A stretch of 64,000 bases of DNA from Devosia submarina. Its GTDB lineage: Bacteria > Pseudomonadota > Alphaproteobacteria > Rhizobiales > Devosiaceae. Below the pieces are notes generated by a model that worked only from the letters and a program-made list of their open reading frames with translations, searched no databases and was not told the origin of the DNA. Shown here piece after piece: positions 50,941 to 58,943 of this stretch. Where the stretch lies: contig NZ_PYWB01000005.1 in NCBI RefSeq assembly GCF_003056345.1, positions 248,001 to 312,000 on the forward strand, written 5' to 3'. The position numbers were made by a program, and so were the translations under genes. The first letter of the stretch is position 1; every line of letters begins with the position of its first letter.

Positions 50941-52947
50941 ATGAAGCCCATGCTCGTCCCCCATGGGGGCAGTACCGAGCGGCTTGGCGCCACCGTGTCC
51001 GCGGATGGCGTCAACTTCGCTGTGTATTCAGAAAGCGCCAGTGCAATCTGGGTTTCGATCTTCGACGAGCTGGATCAGGAGACTGACCGGTTTGCACTCG
51101 ATGTGCATGAGGACAATGTCTGGGCCGGTTTGATCCGCGGCCTTGGGGCTGGAACGCGCTATGGTCTGCGCGCTGATGGACCCTATGATCCGGATCAGGG
51201 CTACTTCTTTGACCCCATGAAGCTTCTGGTTGATCCGTACGCCAAGCGGCTCGACCGGGTGTTTGTCCGCTCGCCCCGTTTGCGGCTGGATCGTGCAGAA
51301 GCAGTCGATACAGCGCCGCTCGTGCCCAAGGCCATTGTTGTCAGCGAGAGCTGGGAAAAGGCAGCGCCCCGGAAGAAGGCCCCGAGCCTCTTCTACGAAA
51401 TGAATGTGCGTGGCTACACGATGCGGCACCCCAGCGTTCAGGGGCCGTTGCGGGGCACCATTGCTGGGCTCACCACGCAGCGCGTCATTGATCACCTAAA
51501 GTATATTGGGGTCGACACGCTGCAGCTCATGCCAACGGCGGCATGGATCGACGAGGGGCATCTGCCCGCGCTGGGGCTAACCAATGCCTGGGGGTACAAT
51601 CCCGTGGCCTATTCAGCAATCGATCCGCGGCTTGCCCCACGCGGACCGCACGAGTTGCGCAACATGACCGATCTTTATCGCAAGAACGGGATTTCGGTCA
51701 TTCTCGATGTGGTCTTTAACCACACAGGCGAGGGTGACGCGTTTGGACCCATGCTGAGCCTGATGGGTCTTGATGCGCGGACCTATTACCGTTTTGCCGA
51801 AATCGACGGCAAGCGGGTACTGGTAAATGACACCGGTACTGGCAACACGCTGCGGTGCGATCATCCGGCGGTGCAAAGGCTAGTGATTGACAGCCTTAGG
51901 TACTGGGTCGAAGAGATGGGCGTGTCCGGCTTCCGCTTCGATCTTGCGACAATTTTGGGTCGCGATCCGGGCTTCAATCCCAACGCCGTGATGCTGCAGA
52001 AGATCAAGAACGATCCGGTTCTCAGCCAATGTATCCTTGTTGCAGAGCCGTGGGACACGGGGCCGGGCGGCTATGCGCTTGGCCAGTTCGGCAAGGAGTT
52101 TAAGGAGCACAACGACACCTATCGCGATGAGGTGCGACGGTTCTGGCGCGGAGAGGATGGCAAGATCGGCGCGCTTGCCGGTAAGATTGCAGGATCTGCC
52201 GAAATTTTCGATTTTGCAGGGCGTAAGCCCAGCAATGGCGTGAACATGCTGGCCGTGCATGATGGCTTTACGTTGCGTGACCTCGTCAGCTACGTGCACA
52301 AGCACAACGAGGCCAATGGCGAAAGTAACCGCGACGGGCATGCGCAGAACGCCTCCTGGAACTGCGGCGTTGAGGGGGAGAGCGATGATCCAGCCATCAT
52401 CTCCGCGCGAAAACGGGATGTCCGGGCATTGCTCGCGACGCTGTTCATGTCGCGTGGCATTCCCCTCCTGCAGCAAGGCGACGAGATGTACCGCACCCAG
52501 CAGGGCAACAATAATGCCTATGCGCAGGACAATGAAATCACCTGGCTCGATTGGGAAAACGCCGACGGCGATCTCATGGACTTCGTGGCGGCGCTCACTC
52601 GCTTCCGCAAAGCCCATTCCGCTTTGACCCATGACCATTTCTTAAGCGGGCAGGAGCGAAATGGCGTCAGAGATGTCGTATGGCTGCATCCCGAGGGCCG
52701 CGAGATGAACGAGGATGATTGGCGAGAGTCAGGTGCCTCGGTGCTGGGCATGCATCTGCGCAACAAAGATGATGAAGTTCTGGTGTGGTTCAACCGCAGG
52801 ATCGAACCAGTGGTGGCGCGGCTGCCGGACGCTGATTGGGACGTTGGGTTCGTGTCCGACCCTTCGGCCAACGTCGCCATGGTGGAAGCCACGGCAACAT
52901 TGACGCCGCGATCTGTTACCGCGCTGGTGAGGCCTGCCGGATCATGA
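50941..52947 (+). CDS. glgX: Glycogen debranching enzyme GlgX
   Basis: 668 aa GH13 isoamylase-type debranching enzyme that removes limit-dextrin branches left by GlgP. CBM48-like N-terminus (ERLGATVSADGVNFAVYSESASAIWVSIFD), then the barrel motifs VVFNHTGEGDAFGP, SGFRFDLATILGRDP, and FTLRDLVSY, and GIPLLQQGDEMYRTQQGNNNAYAQDNEITWLDW. I used ATG 50941; a GTG at 50914 that overlaps pgm is also possible. Its stop overlaps the next start as ATGA. Confidence 0.96.
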   Translation: MKPMLVPHGGSTERLGATVSADGVNFAVYSESASAIWVSIFDELDQETDRFALDVHEDNVWAGLIRGLGAGTRYGLRADGPYDPDQGYFFDPMKLLVDPYAKRLDRVFVRSPRLRLDRAEAVDTAPLVPKAIVVSESWEKAAPRKKAPSLFYEMNVRGYTMRHPSVQGPLRGTIAGLTTQRVIDHLKYIGVDTLQLMPTAAWIDEGHLPALGLTNAWGYNPVAYSAIDPRLAPRGPHELRNMTDLYRKNGISVILDVVFNHTGEGDAFGPMLSLMGLDARTYYRFAEIDGKRVLVNDTGTGNTLRCDHPAVQRLVIDSLRYWVEEMGVSGFRFDLATILGRDPGFNPNAVMLQKIKNDPVLSQCILVAEPWDTGPGGYALGQFGKEFKEHNDTYRDEVRRFWRGEDGKIGALAGKIAGSAEIFDFAGRKPSNGVNMLAVHDGFTLRDLVSYVHKHNEANGESNRDGHAQNASWNCGVEGESDDPAIISARKRDVRALLATLFMSRGIPLLQQGDEMYRTQQGNNNAYAQDNEITWLDWENADGDLMDFVAALTRFRKAHSALTHDHFLSGQERNGVRDVVWLHPEGREMNEDDWRESGASVLGMHLRNKDDEVLVWFNRRIEPVVARLPDADWDVGFVSDPSANVAMVEATATLTPRSVTALVRPAGS

Positions 52948-53675
52948 TTATTGCCCAGCTCAGCGACATCCATGCCAGTGGCCTAAGCGAGCCTTTCCGA
53001 CGGCTTGACAAGGTGCTGGGCTGGCTCAGGCCTCTTCAACCTGATGCCATTATCATCAGTGGCGATCTGGCCGAGCATGCGCATGAGCAATGCTATGCCG
53101 AGATTCGAGAGCGGCTCGAGGACACGGGCATTCCGTTCTTTCTTGTGCCGGGCAATGTCGATGACCCCGCAGCGCTCCGGCGTGTCTTTGCGGAGCGATT
53201 CAACTGGCCTGCGGACGGCAAGCTCAATTGCTCGGGCGTGGTTGGCGACCAAATGCGGGTTATCGGGCTCGACGTGACCGTTCCCGGCGCGCATCACGGT
53301 GATGCGCAACCGGTGCTCGGCTGGCTGGAGAACGAGCTGGCGTCAAGCAGTTTGCCGAGCTTGATCTTTCAGCATCAGCACCCGTTCATGTGCGGGATCG
53401 ACGGTAAGGACCGCAATCTCTGCCATAACCAGGAAGCGCTCTCCCTTGTCATTGGCAAGGCTGGCGGCGCAGCTCTTGCTCTGACGTGCGGGCATGTTCA
53501 CCGCCCGATGTTCTCGCGCTTTGCTGGCTTGCCTGCCACCATGGCGCCGTCCGTTACTCGTGCAAACACGCTGCGGCTCGATGGCAAGGATACGCTGGCC
53601 GTCGATCCGCCCGGGCTGTTGCTGCATCATTATGCGGAAACGCGGCTCGTGAGCCATGTCGTGATGGTGAGTTAA
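52944..53675 (+). CDS. CpdA-like metallophosphoesterase
   Basis: 243 aa calcineurin-like phosphoesterase similar to cAMP phosphodiesterase CpdA. Motifs in order: D8-x-H10 (AQLSDIHASG), ISGDLAEH, LVPGNVDD, FQHQHPFM and CGHVHRPM, giving a complete dimetal site. It overlaps glgX by 4 bp (ATGA) and so is the last cistron of the glycogen operon. Whether it acts on cyclic nucleotides or on another phosphoester is not decidable from sequence. It is convergent with the GNAT gene, with overlapping stop codons. Confidence 0.88.
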   Translation: MIIAQLSDIHASGLSEPFRRLDKVLGWLRPLQPDAIIISGDLAEHAHEQCYAEIRERLEDTGIPFFLVPGNVDDPAALRRVFAERFNWPADGKLNCSGVVGDQMRVIGLDVTVPGAHHGDAQPVLGWLENELASSSLPSLIFQHQHPFMCGIDGKDRNLCHNQEALSLVIGKAGGAALALTCGHVHRPMFSRFAGLPATMAPSVTRANTLRLDGKDTLAVDPPGLLLHHYAETRLVSHVVMVS

Positions 53676-54139
53676 GCCGGGGCCTCAACCATGCCCAGGC
53701 GACGGTAGATCTGGATGGCTGAGGCATTGCCAGGCATCACCTTGAGATCAACATGGGTCGCGCCACGCTCGTGGAAGGCGTGGAAGGTCGAGAGAAGCAA
53801 AGCCTCACCAATACCACGGCCGCGCCATGCGGGGAGAACGGCGATATCCTTGATGAAAGCCGAGGTCCAGGATTGAGCAAGGCCGATGGGACCGCCATCC
53901 ATATCGGCGGCAATGATGACGAGGGCCGGATCGAACTCGGCATCATCGTTGAGTGCGTCCCACCAATCCTCGAATGGGGGAACGCTGCCGAAGCCGCTTT
54001 GATAGGCTTCGGACAGGATGGCGTGCAAAGCTCTTGGCTCCGCAAGGGCGAAAGGCAGCCGCCGCGTTCCGACCGGCCAGACTGGCGGTGGGATATCAGC
54101 GCTCAGGATTTTGCGCATGCGGATAGCGGTGTCAGACAT
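53672..54139 (-). CDS. GNAT-family N-acetyltransferase
   Basis: 155 aa acetyltransferase. The acetyl-CoA loop is IAVLPAWRGRGIGEALL (R/Q-x-x-G-x-G), followed by the C-terminal helix and NASAIQIYRRLGMVEA. Substrate unknown. ATG at 54139 used; a longer frame to 54157 adds six residues without better ribosome binding site. Its stop overlaps the stop of the CpdA-like gene in opposite direction. Confidence 0.9.
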   Translation of the reverse strand: MSDTAIRMRKILSADIPPPVWPVGTRRLPFALAEPRALHAILSEAYQSGFGSVPPFEDWWDALNDDAEFDPALVIIAADMDGGPIGLAQSWTSAFIKDIAVLPAWRGRGIGEALLLSTFHAFHERGATHVDLKVMPGNASAIQIYRRLGMVEAPA

Positions 54140-54196
54140 TTGCTCAGCCCTTTGCACGAAAAGACCGGATGATCGCTGCCATGCCCTGGCGCATTG

Positions 54197-54628
54197 TCAT
54201 AGCAGCCTCATCAGGAACAAGATGAGAAAGCCGATACCGATGGCAAGGCAAAGCGGAGAATAAATCCGGCGATCGCTAAGCCGGAAATTGGGCTCGGGCG
54301 TTAGTTCGCTCCATCGAGCCGTGTAGCCCAAGGCGCCGCGGCCGATGAAGATGGCTGCGGCCGGTAGGGCCGACAGGGTAAGCGCAAGCCCGCCGCTGGT
54401 GTGATCGGCAAGCGCAAGAGCAAGAATGCCGGCGGCAAATGTGAGCAGGCTTACGCCGAACGAGGCCCAGCGCGGGGGCATGCGTTCGACGCCCTGTGTG
54501 CCGACCACGGTTTGAGCCAGCAGTTTTTCGTCGCGAATGGGCCATGTGAGCCCAAAAGACCACATGAGGTGAGCCATTGAAACAGTGAGCAGGGGCACAA
54601 AAACCAGTGCTGCGACTAGCATGTTCAT
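54197..54628 (-). CDS. DUF3995-like membrane protein
   Basis: 143 aa protein with about four membrane segments and the DUF3995 pattern: VSMAHLMWSFGLTWPIRDEKLLAQTVVGTQGVERMPPRWASFGVSLLTFAAGILALAL. The start is uncertain; ATG at 54628 matches the domain boundary, while an upstream ATG at 54706 would add 26 polar residues. No ribosome binding site is decisive. Function unknown. Same strand as the MliC-like gene upstream. Confidence 0.75.
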   Translation of the reverse strand: MNMLVAALVFVPLLTVSMAHLMWSFGLTWPIRDEKLLAQTVVGTQGVERMPPRWASFGVSLLTFAAGILALALADHTSGGLALTLSALPAAAIFIGRGALGYTARWSELTPEPNFRLSDRRIYSPLCLAIGIGFLILFLMRLL

Positions 54629-54732
54629 GGGCGGATAATACTCGTCCTCATCGATGCGCCTATATGCGGGGATAGGTGAGAGCGCCCGTCTCGTCCAGTG
54701 CGGCATGCTGCCATAGGTCGCTGTAACAGCTG

Positions 54733-55116
54733 TCAGGGGGTATTCACCAGTTCGGAGCATGTCAGGACAGCTTCGGCATCGTCCCCTTCAGCTGTGTCGT
54801 AGAGGCTGCCGTCCGGTCCTTTGCTTTCCCAGATCCAAGAGCCCGAGGCATAGCGGGCGCCTGACTCGGGAACAATCGCAGCAAAGACGAGGGGCTGGGA
54901 TTCACTTTCGAGCGGAATGATCGCCAGGAAGTTCGGCGCAGCATCGAGATAGGTTACGCTGAGGGGTGTTTCGGTGCCGCAATCATAGGTGACGGTACGC
55001 CGCTCGAAATCCTGGCCGGCACTTAGCTGCAGCTGCAACGATGTCTCGACGGCATGAACAGGTATTGCGGCAAAGAGCGTGGCGAAAGCAAAAATGGCGA
55101 TCAATCGGTTGATCAT
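54733..55116 (-). CDS. MliC-like exported lysozyme inhibitor domain protein
   Basis: 127 aa exported protein: signal peptide MINRLIAIFAFATLFAAIPVHA, then an MliC-type fold with Cys pair VTYDCG and VLTCSE, and the conserved central SGARYASGSWIWESKGPDGSLYD. MliC proteins inhibit C-type lysozyme in the periplasm. A lipobox is not evident, so it is probably soluble. Inhibitor activity is inferred from the family. Confidence 0.82.
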   Translation of the reverse strand: MINRLIAIFAFATLFAAIPVHAVETSLQLQLSAGQDFERRTVTYDCGTETPLSVTYLDAAPNFLAIIPLESESQPLVFAAIVPESGARYASGSWIWESKGPDGSLYDTAEGDDAEAVLTCSELVNTP

Positions 55117-55183
55117 GAGGTAACCCCTGCAAATTTCCCGGCCCAAGCTTTCACCGCCAAGCGGCAGAATTTGGATGCTGGGC

Positions 55184-55582
55184 TTATTGCGTGCGCGCTT
55201 GCTTGACCTTGCTGTAAAGACCTGCTGCCCGGTCGATGACTTCGTCGATCAGGACTTCCCCTTCCTTCATCTGTGGATCGTTGGCCTGAGTGCGGGCGAT
55301 AAGGGAATAGGAAAGGACCTGGATCGCGTAGGCCTCGTTGTGGCGGCCGGCGCGATAATGCTCATTGCCGCGCTCTTCAAACTTCTTGAGTAGCTGGTTG
55401 TAGATTGCCGCGTTCATCTTGCCCTTGGCGCCAGACCAGGTGGTGCTTTGAAGATCCCTGGCCAGCTCAGCAGCGAAGGTACCAAGGACCCACATGATTT
55501 CGGAATCCTTGGTCCCGTCAGTTTGCAGGTCCCGCAAGAGCGTGGCAAATCGTTGCTTGAAGTCTTGTTCCTTGGTCGTCAT
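55184..55582 (-). CDS. Hypothetical cytoplasmic helical protein
   Basis: 132 aa protein, mostly charged and helical: MTTKEQDFKQRFATLLRDLQ then KMNAAIYNQLLKKFEERGNEHYRAGRHNEAYAIQVLSYSLIARTQA. The stretch EERGNEHYRAGRHNEAYA resembles a single TPR repeat. I recognise no known family. ATG at 55582 chosen, with GGAAC upstream; an alternative TTG lies two codons earlier. It ends before a plus-strand region of 270 bp containing an orphan terminator. Confidence 0.7.
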   Translation of the reverse strand: MTTKEQDFKQRFATLLRDLQTDGTKDSEIMWVLGTFAAELARDLQSTTWSGAKGKMNAAIYNQLLKKFEERGNEHYRAGRHNEAYAIQVLSYSLIARTQANDPQMKEGEVLIDEVIDRAAGLYSKVKQARTQ

Positions 55583-55814
55583 GGGCAATGTTCCAATTCT
55601 GGTCGTTTGCGTCCCTTAGAGCAGTTTGCGGGCGGGATCGCCATGCCGCTGGGCCAGTTCGATCACAGTTTCATTCGGGCGGAACCCTTGCCCATTGCTC
55701 TCGTTAAACCGCCAAGCCGGTGATGACTGGCAGGTGTTTGGCAGGCCGGAATAGCTTGCCAATCGGTCGGTAGGCTGCCGCAGAGGCTGACGCTCCTTTG
55801 TGGTGTCTCCCGTG

Positions 55815-55846
55815 GGGACGCGAACTCGTTTCGCGTCCCTTTTCGT
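55815..55846 (+). terminator. Orphan rho-independent terminator (possible sRNA 3' end)
   Basis: GGGACGCGAA-CTCG-TTTCGCGTCCC, 10 bp perfect stem followed by TTTTCGTTTC on the plus strand. Both flanking genes are on the minus strand, and on that strand the hairpin has no T tract. It may end an unannotated plus-strand RNA starting somewhere in 55590-55700. Confidence 0.55.
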
Positions 55847-55852
55847 TTCTCA

Positions 55853-56371
55853 TCAAAGACCCGAAGTCAGGTTAAGCCGGTCGAGCGTCGATCGGTCTTC
55901 GGGGTCGACCATGCCGATCATGAAGCGCAGGACGATCTGCCGGGAATTGGGCGGAAGATTCGCTATGGCCGTATTGATGCGGCTCGCCTGCGTTGCCGAA
56001 AGCGTGCTGAAAAACTGCCGGCCTTTCTCGGTGGCGTGGAGGAGCCGCTGGCGGCGATCCGTATGACCGGTTTTTTGCTCGATATAGCCGCTGTCGATCA
56101 GTTGCCGGAGCACGCGCGCCAGGCTTTGCTTGGTGATCTTGAGAATGTCGAGCAGATCAGCCACGGGCATGCCGGGGCGCAGATTAACAAAATAAAGCAC
56201 CCGGTGATGGGCGCGTCCAAAGTCCTGCCGCTCCAGCAATGCATCGGCATCGCCGGTGAAATCCCGGTAGGCAAAGAAGAACAGCCCCATGATGTCGAGC
56301 GGCAAATCCTGGCTCTCGGGAGGGGGAGAATTTATGTCAGCCTTGTTGACATTTTTTTGGGTTGCTGACAT
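55853..56371 (-). CDS. MarR-family transcriptional regulator
   Basis: 172 aa winged-helix regulator: VADLLDILKITKQSLARVLRQLIDSGYIEQKTGHTDRRQRLLHATEKG is the DNA-binding helix-turn-helix and wing. N-terminal 28 residues are polar. It is divergent from ilvE, so it may regulate the ilvE promoter in the 136 bp between them. Ligand unknown. Confidence 0.9.
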   Translation of the reverse strand: MSATQKNVNKADINSPPPESQDLPLDIMGLFFFAYRDFTGDADALLERQDFGRAHHRVLYFVNLRPGMPVADLLDILKITKQSLARVLRQLIDSGYIEQKTGHTDRRQRLLHATEKGRQFFSTLSATQASRINTAIANLPPNSRQIVLRFMIGMVDPEDRSTLDRLNLTSGL

Positions 56372-56507
56372 TGTTTTCCCATCAGGACGCCGTCCATGTC
56401 TTATCCCTCAGGCTTTGTGGTTTGCCAAGGCTTTGGGGCTCGGGCATGATCGACGCAGATGTGGCGGCGGCAGAGGCGCGCTCGCCAGACTCATTCGGGA
56501 GAGGATC

Positions 56508-57398
56508 ATGGCCGGTGTGCCCATGGACCAGCGTGATGGCTGGATCTGGTTTGATGGTGAATTCAAACCCTGGAAAGACGCAAAAATTCACGTGCTGACG
56601 CACGGGCTGCACTATGCAAGCTCCGTGTTCGAAGGCGAGCGCGCGTATGGCGGCGAGATCTTCAAGTCGCGCGAACATACCGAACGCCTGATCCGTTCGG
56701 GCCAGACGCTGGACATGACCATTCCGTGGTCCGTCGAGCAGATCGAGGAAGCCAAGCGACAGGTTCTGGAAAAGAACGGCCTCGTAGATGCCTATGTGCG
56801 CCCCGTGGCGTGGCGCGGCTCGGAAGAGCTGAGCGTTCCGGCGCGCAACAACACGGTGCATCTGGCGATCGCGGCCTGGGTGTGGCCCAGCTATTTCTCG
56901 GTTGAGGAAAAGCTCAAGGGTATCCGCCTGGAATGGAGCCGCTGGAAGCGTCCGAGCCCGGAAACAATTCCGTCCTCGGCCAAGGCGGCGGGTCTTTACA
57001 TGATCTGCACGCTGAGCAAGGACGCGGCGATGGCGAACGGCTATGCTGATGCGCTGATGCTGGACTATCGTGGCTATGTGGCTGAGGCGACTGGCGCCAA
57101 CGTGTTCTTCATCAAGGGCAAGGACATCACGACACCTACGCCGGATTGCTTCCTCAATGGCATTACGCGCCAGACGCTGATTGATCTTGCCAAGCGGAAT
57201 GGCTTCACGGTGACTGAACGGCACATCATGCCTGAAGAACTGGGCCAATTCGATGAGTGCTTCCTCACAGGGACGGCAGCAGAGGTTACTCCGGTTAGCG
57301 AGATCGGGGAGTATAAATTCCAGCCCGGCGAGGGTTGCCGGACGCTGATCGATGCTTATGCGGCTGAGGTTCAGCCCAAGCGGGCGGCAGCCGAGTAA
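56508..57398 (+). CDS. ilvE: Branched-chain amino acid aminotransferase
   Basis: 296 aa class IV PLP aminotransferase. PLP lysine K159 is in SSAKAAGLYM; LTHGLHYASSVFEGERAY and GYVAEATGANVFFIKG, then NGITRQTLIDLA are class IV blocks. Start ATG at 56508 follows GGGAGAGG; a longer frame back to 56289 is an overrun through non-coding sequence and overlaps the divergent marR. Converts branched-chain 2-keto acids to Leu, Ile and Val. A terminator follows. Confidence 0.94.
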   Translation: MAGVPMDQRDGWIWFDGEFKPWKDAKIHVLTHGLHYASSVFEGERAYGGEIFKSREHTERLIRSGQTLDMTIPWSVEQIEEAKRQVLEKNGLVDAYVRPVAWRGSEELSVPARNNTVHLAIAAWVWPSYFSVEEKLKGIRLEWSRWKRPSPETIPSSAKAAGLYMICTLSKDAAMANGYADALMLDYRGYVAEATGANVFFIKGKDITTPTPDCFLNGITRQTLIDLAKRNGFTVTERHIMPEELGQFDECFLTGTAAEVTPVSEIGEYKFQPGEGCRTLIDAYAAEVQPKRAAAE

Positions 57399-57415
57399 GG
57401 TTTTTGGACTTTCGA

Positions 57416-57447
57416 AAGGCCGGGCCAAGTGCCCGGCCTTCTTGTTT
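57416..57447 (+). terminator. Rho-independent terminator of ilvE
   Basis: AAGGCCGGGC-CAAGT-GCCCGGCCTT, a perfect 10 bp stem followed by CTTGTTTG, 18 bp after the ilvE stop. Confidence 0.85.
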
Positions 57448-57460
57448 GCCGACGCGGTAT

Positions 57461-57507
57461 CGGTAAAAGGGAAGCGTAGAGCCCTCGGGTCAAGCCCGAC
57501 GGTGACG
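57461..57507. repeat. Palindromic repeat B, half copy
   Basis: Matches the right half of repeat B (AGAGCCCTCGGGTC then AAGCCCGACGGTGACG as at 2530-2560); the left half is missing. It lies just before the convergent moaE gene end. Confidence 0.65.
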
Positions 57508-57524
57508 AGCGGTGGGGAGGGTCT

Positions 57525-57971
57525 TCATTCCCAGCGCGCCTTTGCCTCGTCGTCTGCGCTTTTAGCTTCGACCCAGTGAGTGCCCTGTGGGGTAGTTTCC
57601 TGTTTCCAGAAGGGGGCGTCCGTTTTCAGGAAGTCCATCAGGAACTCGGCCGCCTCGAATGCGGCCTGGCGGTGGGGCGAGAGGGTCATGACCTGGACGA
57701 TGGGCTCGCCCGGGTGAAGCGTCCCGTAGCGATGAATGATCGTCGCCGCGAGAAGATCGAAGCGGTTGGTGGCTTGCGCGAGGAGATCGTTGAGCTGGTT
57801 GAGGGCCAGTTCGGGATAGCACTCAAGCGTCAGGGCTGTGATGGGATCTTGCGGGTTGGAGCGCACCACGCCGGTGAAGGTCGCGGCGGCGCCTGCGTTG
57901 TCTGTGGCGCTGAGGAAGGTGTTGAGCTCGGCACCGGGATCGAATCTTTCCGTGGTCACGCGAACAGTCAT
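57525..57971 (-). CDS. moaE: Molybdopterin synthase large subunit MoaE
   Basis: 148 aa catalytic subunit of molybdopterin synthase, which transfers sulfur from MoaD thiocarboxylate to precursor Z. Motifs AAATFTGVVRSNPQDP, TIIHRYGTLHPGEPIVQVMTLSPHRQAAFEAAEFLMDFLKTDAPFWKQE are MoaE hallmarks, including the Lys in FWKQE. It starts 2 bp after moaD, completing pgsA-moaD-moaE. Confidence 0.95.
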   Translation of the reverse strand: MTVRVTTERFDPGAELNTFLSATDNAGAAATFTGVVRSNPQDPITALTLECYPELALNQLNDLLAQATNRFDLLAATIIHRYGTLHPGEPIVQVMTLSPHRQAAFEAAEFLMDFLKTDAPFWKQETTPQGTHWVEAKSADDEAKARWE

Positions 57972-57972
57972 C

Positions 57973-58224
57973 TCAGCCGCCGGTCATAGGGGGAAAGAGC
58001 GCGACTGTGCTGGCGCCGTGAATTGAAGCATCGTGGCCGACGAGCTTGGCGTCTACGGCAGCCTTGATCAGGGAGCGCTTCTCCGTTGCCAAGGCGAAGG
58101 CCTCGTCGCGGCCGGCCAGCCAGTCGATCAATTCTGCGACGGTGCTGACTTCGGCAGGAGGCGAAACCTCCTCCTCGCCGCGGTTGAGACGTTCGCGTAG
58201 CCAAGCGAAGTAAAGGATCTTCAT
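57973..58224 (-). CDS. moaD: Molybdopterin synthase small subunit MoaD
   Basis: 83 aa ubiquitin-like sulfur carrier. The invariant C-terminal GG is present (VALFPPMTGG) and the N-terminus reads MKILYFAWLRERLN. ATG overlaps the pgsA stop as ATGA. Confidence 0.95.
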   Translation of the reverse strand: MKILYFAWLRERLNRGEEEVSPPAEVSTVAELIDWLAGRDEAFALATEKRSLIKAAVDAKLVGHDASIHGASTVALFPPMTGG

Positions 58225-58787
58225 TTTGTTTCGGCACTCAGATGCGGCCAGCTGGCGCGCAGATATTGCCAGCCGGTCCAGACGGTCAGGATGCCGGCGA
58301 GCCAGAGCAGCAGGTCGCTGACGAGACCCAAGCTGGGTACGATGCGCTCGAGGAGGACGACGGCCAGGGACACGAGCTGGATAGTGGTTTTCCACTTGGC
58401 AAGCCCGGTGACGTTGAGCACGACCTTGGCATTGCCCAGGAATTCTCGCAGGCCAGATATGAAGAACTCGCGAAAGAGGATGGCGCAGACCGGGATCATG
58501 TCCCAGGCCGACAGGCTGCCATCCCAAGCCAGGGCGGCGATGAGGATGCCAACGAGGAGCTTGTCGGCGATGGGGTCGAGCATGCGGCCCAGAGGCGAAT
58601 ACTGGTCCCAGGCGCGGGCGAGATAACCGTCCAGCCAATCGCTGGCGGCGGCCACTATATACAGGATCAGTGCCATGAGCCGCAAAGTCGTATCCCCGCT
58701 CATCACCAGCGCAACGATGGGGATGATCGCACCGATACGGGCGATGGTGATAAGATTGGGAACGAGCAGGAGGGGTGATCTGGCCAT
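58221..58787 (-). CDS. pgsA: CDP-diacylglycerol-glycerol-3-phosphate 3-phosphatidyltransferase
   Basis: 188 aa membrane enzyme making phosphatidylglycerophosphate. The CDP-alcohol phosphotransferase motif D-G-x2-A-R-x8-G-x3-D-x3-D is intact at residues 53-75 (DGYLARAWDQYSPLGRMLDPIAD). About five membrane segments. In related bacteria it follows uvrC directly; here aroG and a repeat block lie between. Confidence 0.95.
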   Translation of the reverse strand: MARSPLLLVPNLITIARIGAIIPIVALVMSGDTTLRLMALILYIVAAASDWLDGYLARAWDQYSPLGRMLDPIADKLLVGILIAALAWDGSLSAWDMIPVCAILFREFFISGLREFLGNAKVVLNVTGLAKWKTTIQLVSLAVVLLERIVPSLGLVSDLLLWLAGILTVWTGWQYLRASWPHLSAETK

Positions 58788-58902
58788 GGGAGGACAGAAC
58801 AGGAATGGGGGGAGGGGGTCAAGTCAAAGTGGCACGCGGGTTCATGTGCTCTGGCTTCCGGAATGATCTTGATATCGGGGCTCTCGTACCCCCACCCTTG
58901 AT

Positions 58903-58923
58903 CCCTCCCCGCAAGGGGGAGGG
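58903..58923. repeat. Short palindrome E, copy 2
   Basis: CCCTCCCC-GCAA-GGGGGAGGG-type, identical to 2255-2275, between pgsA and aroG. Confidence 0.7.
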
Positions 58924-58943
58924 TGTCGACTGATACATCGCCG

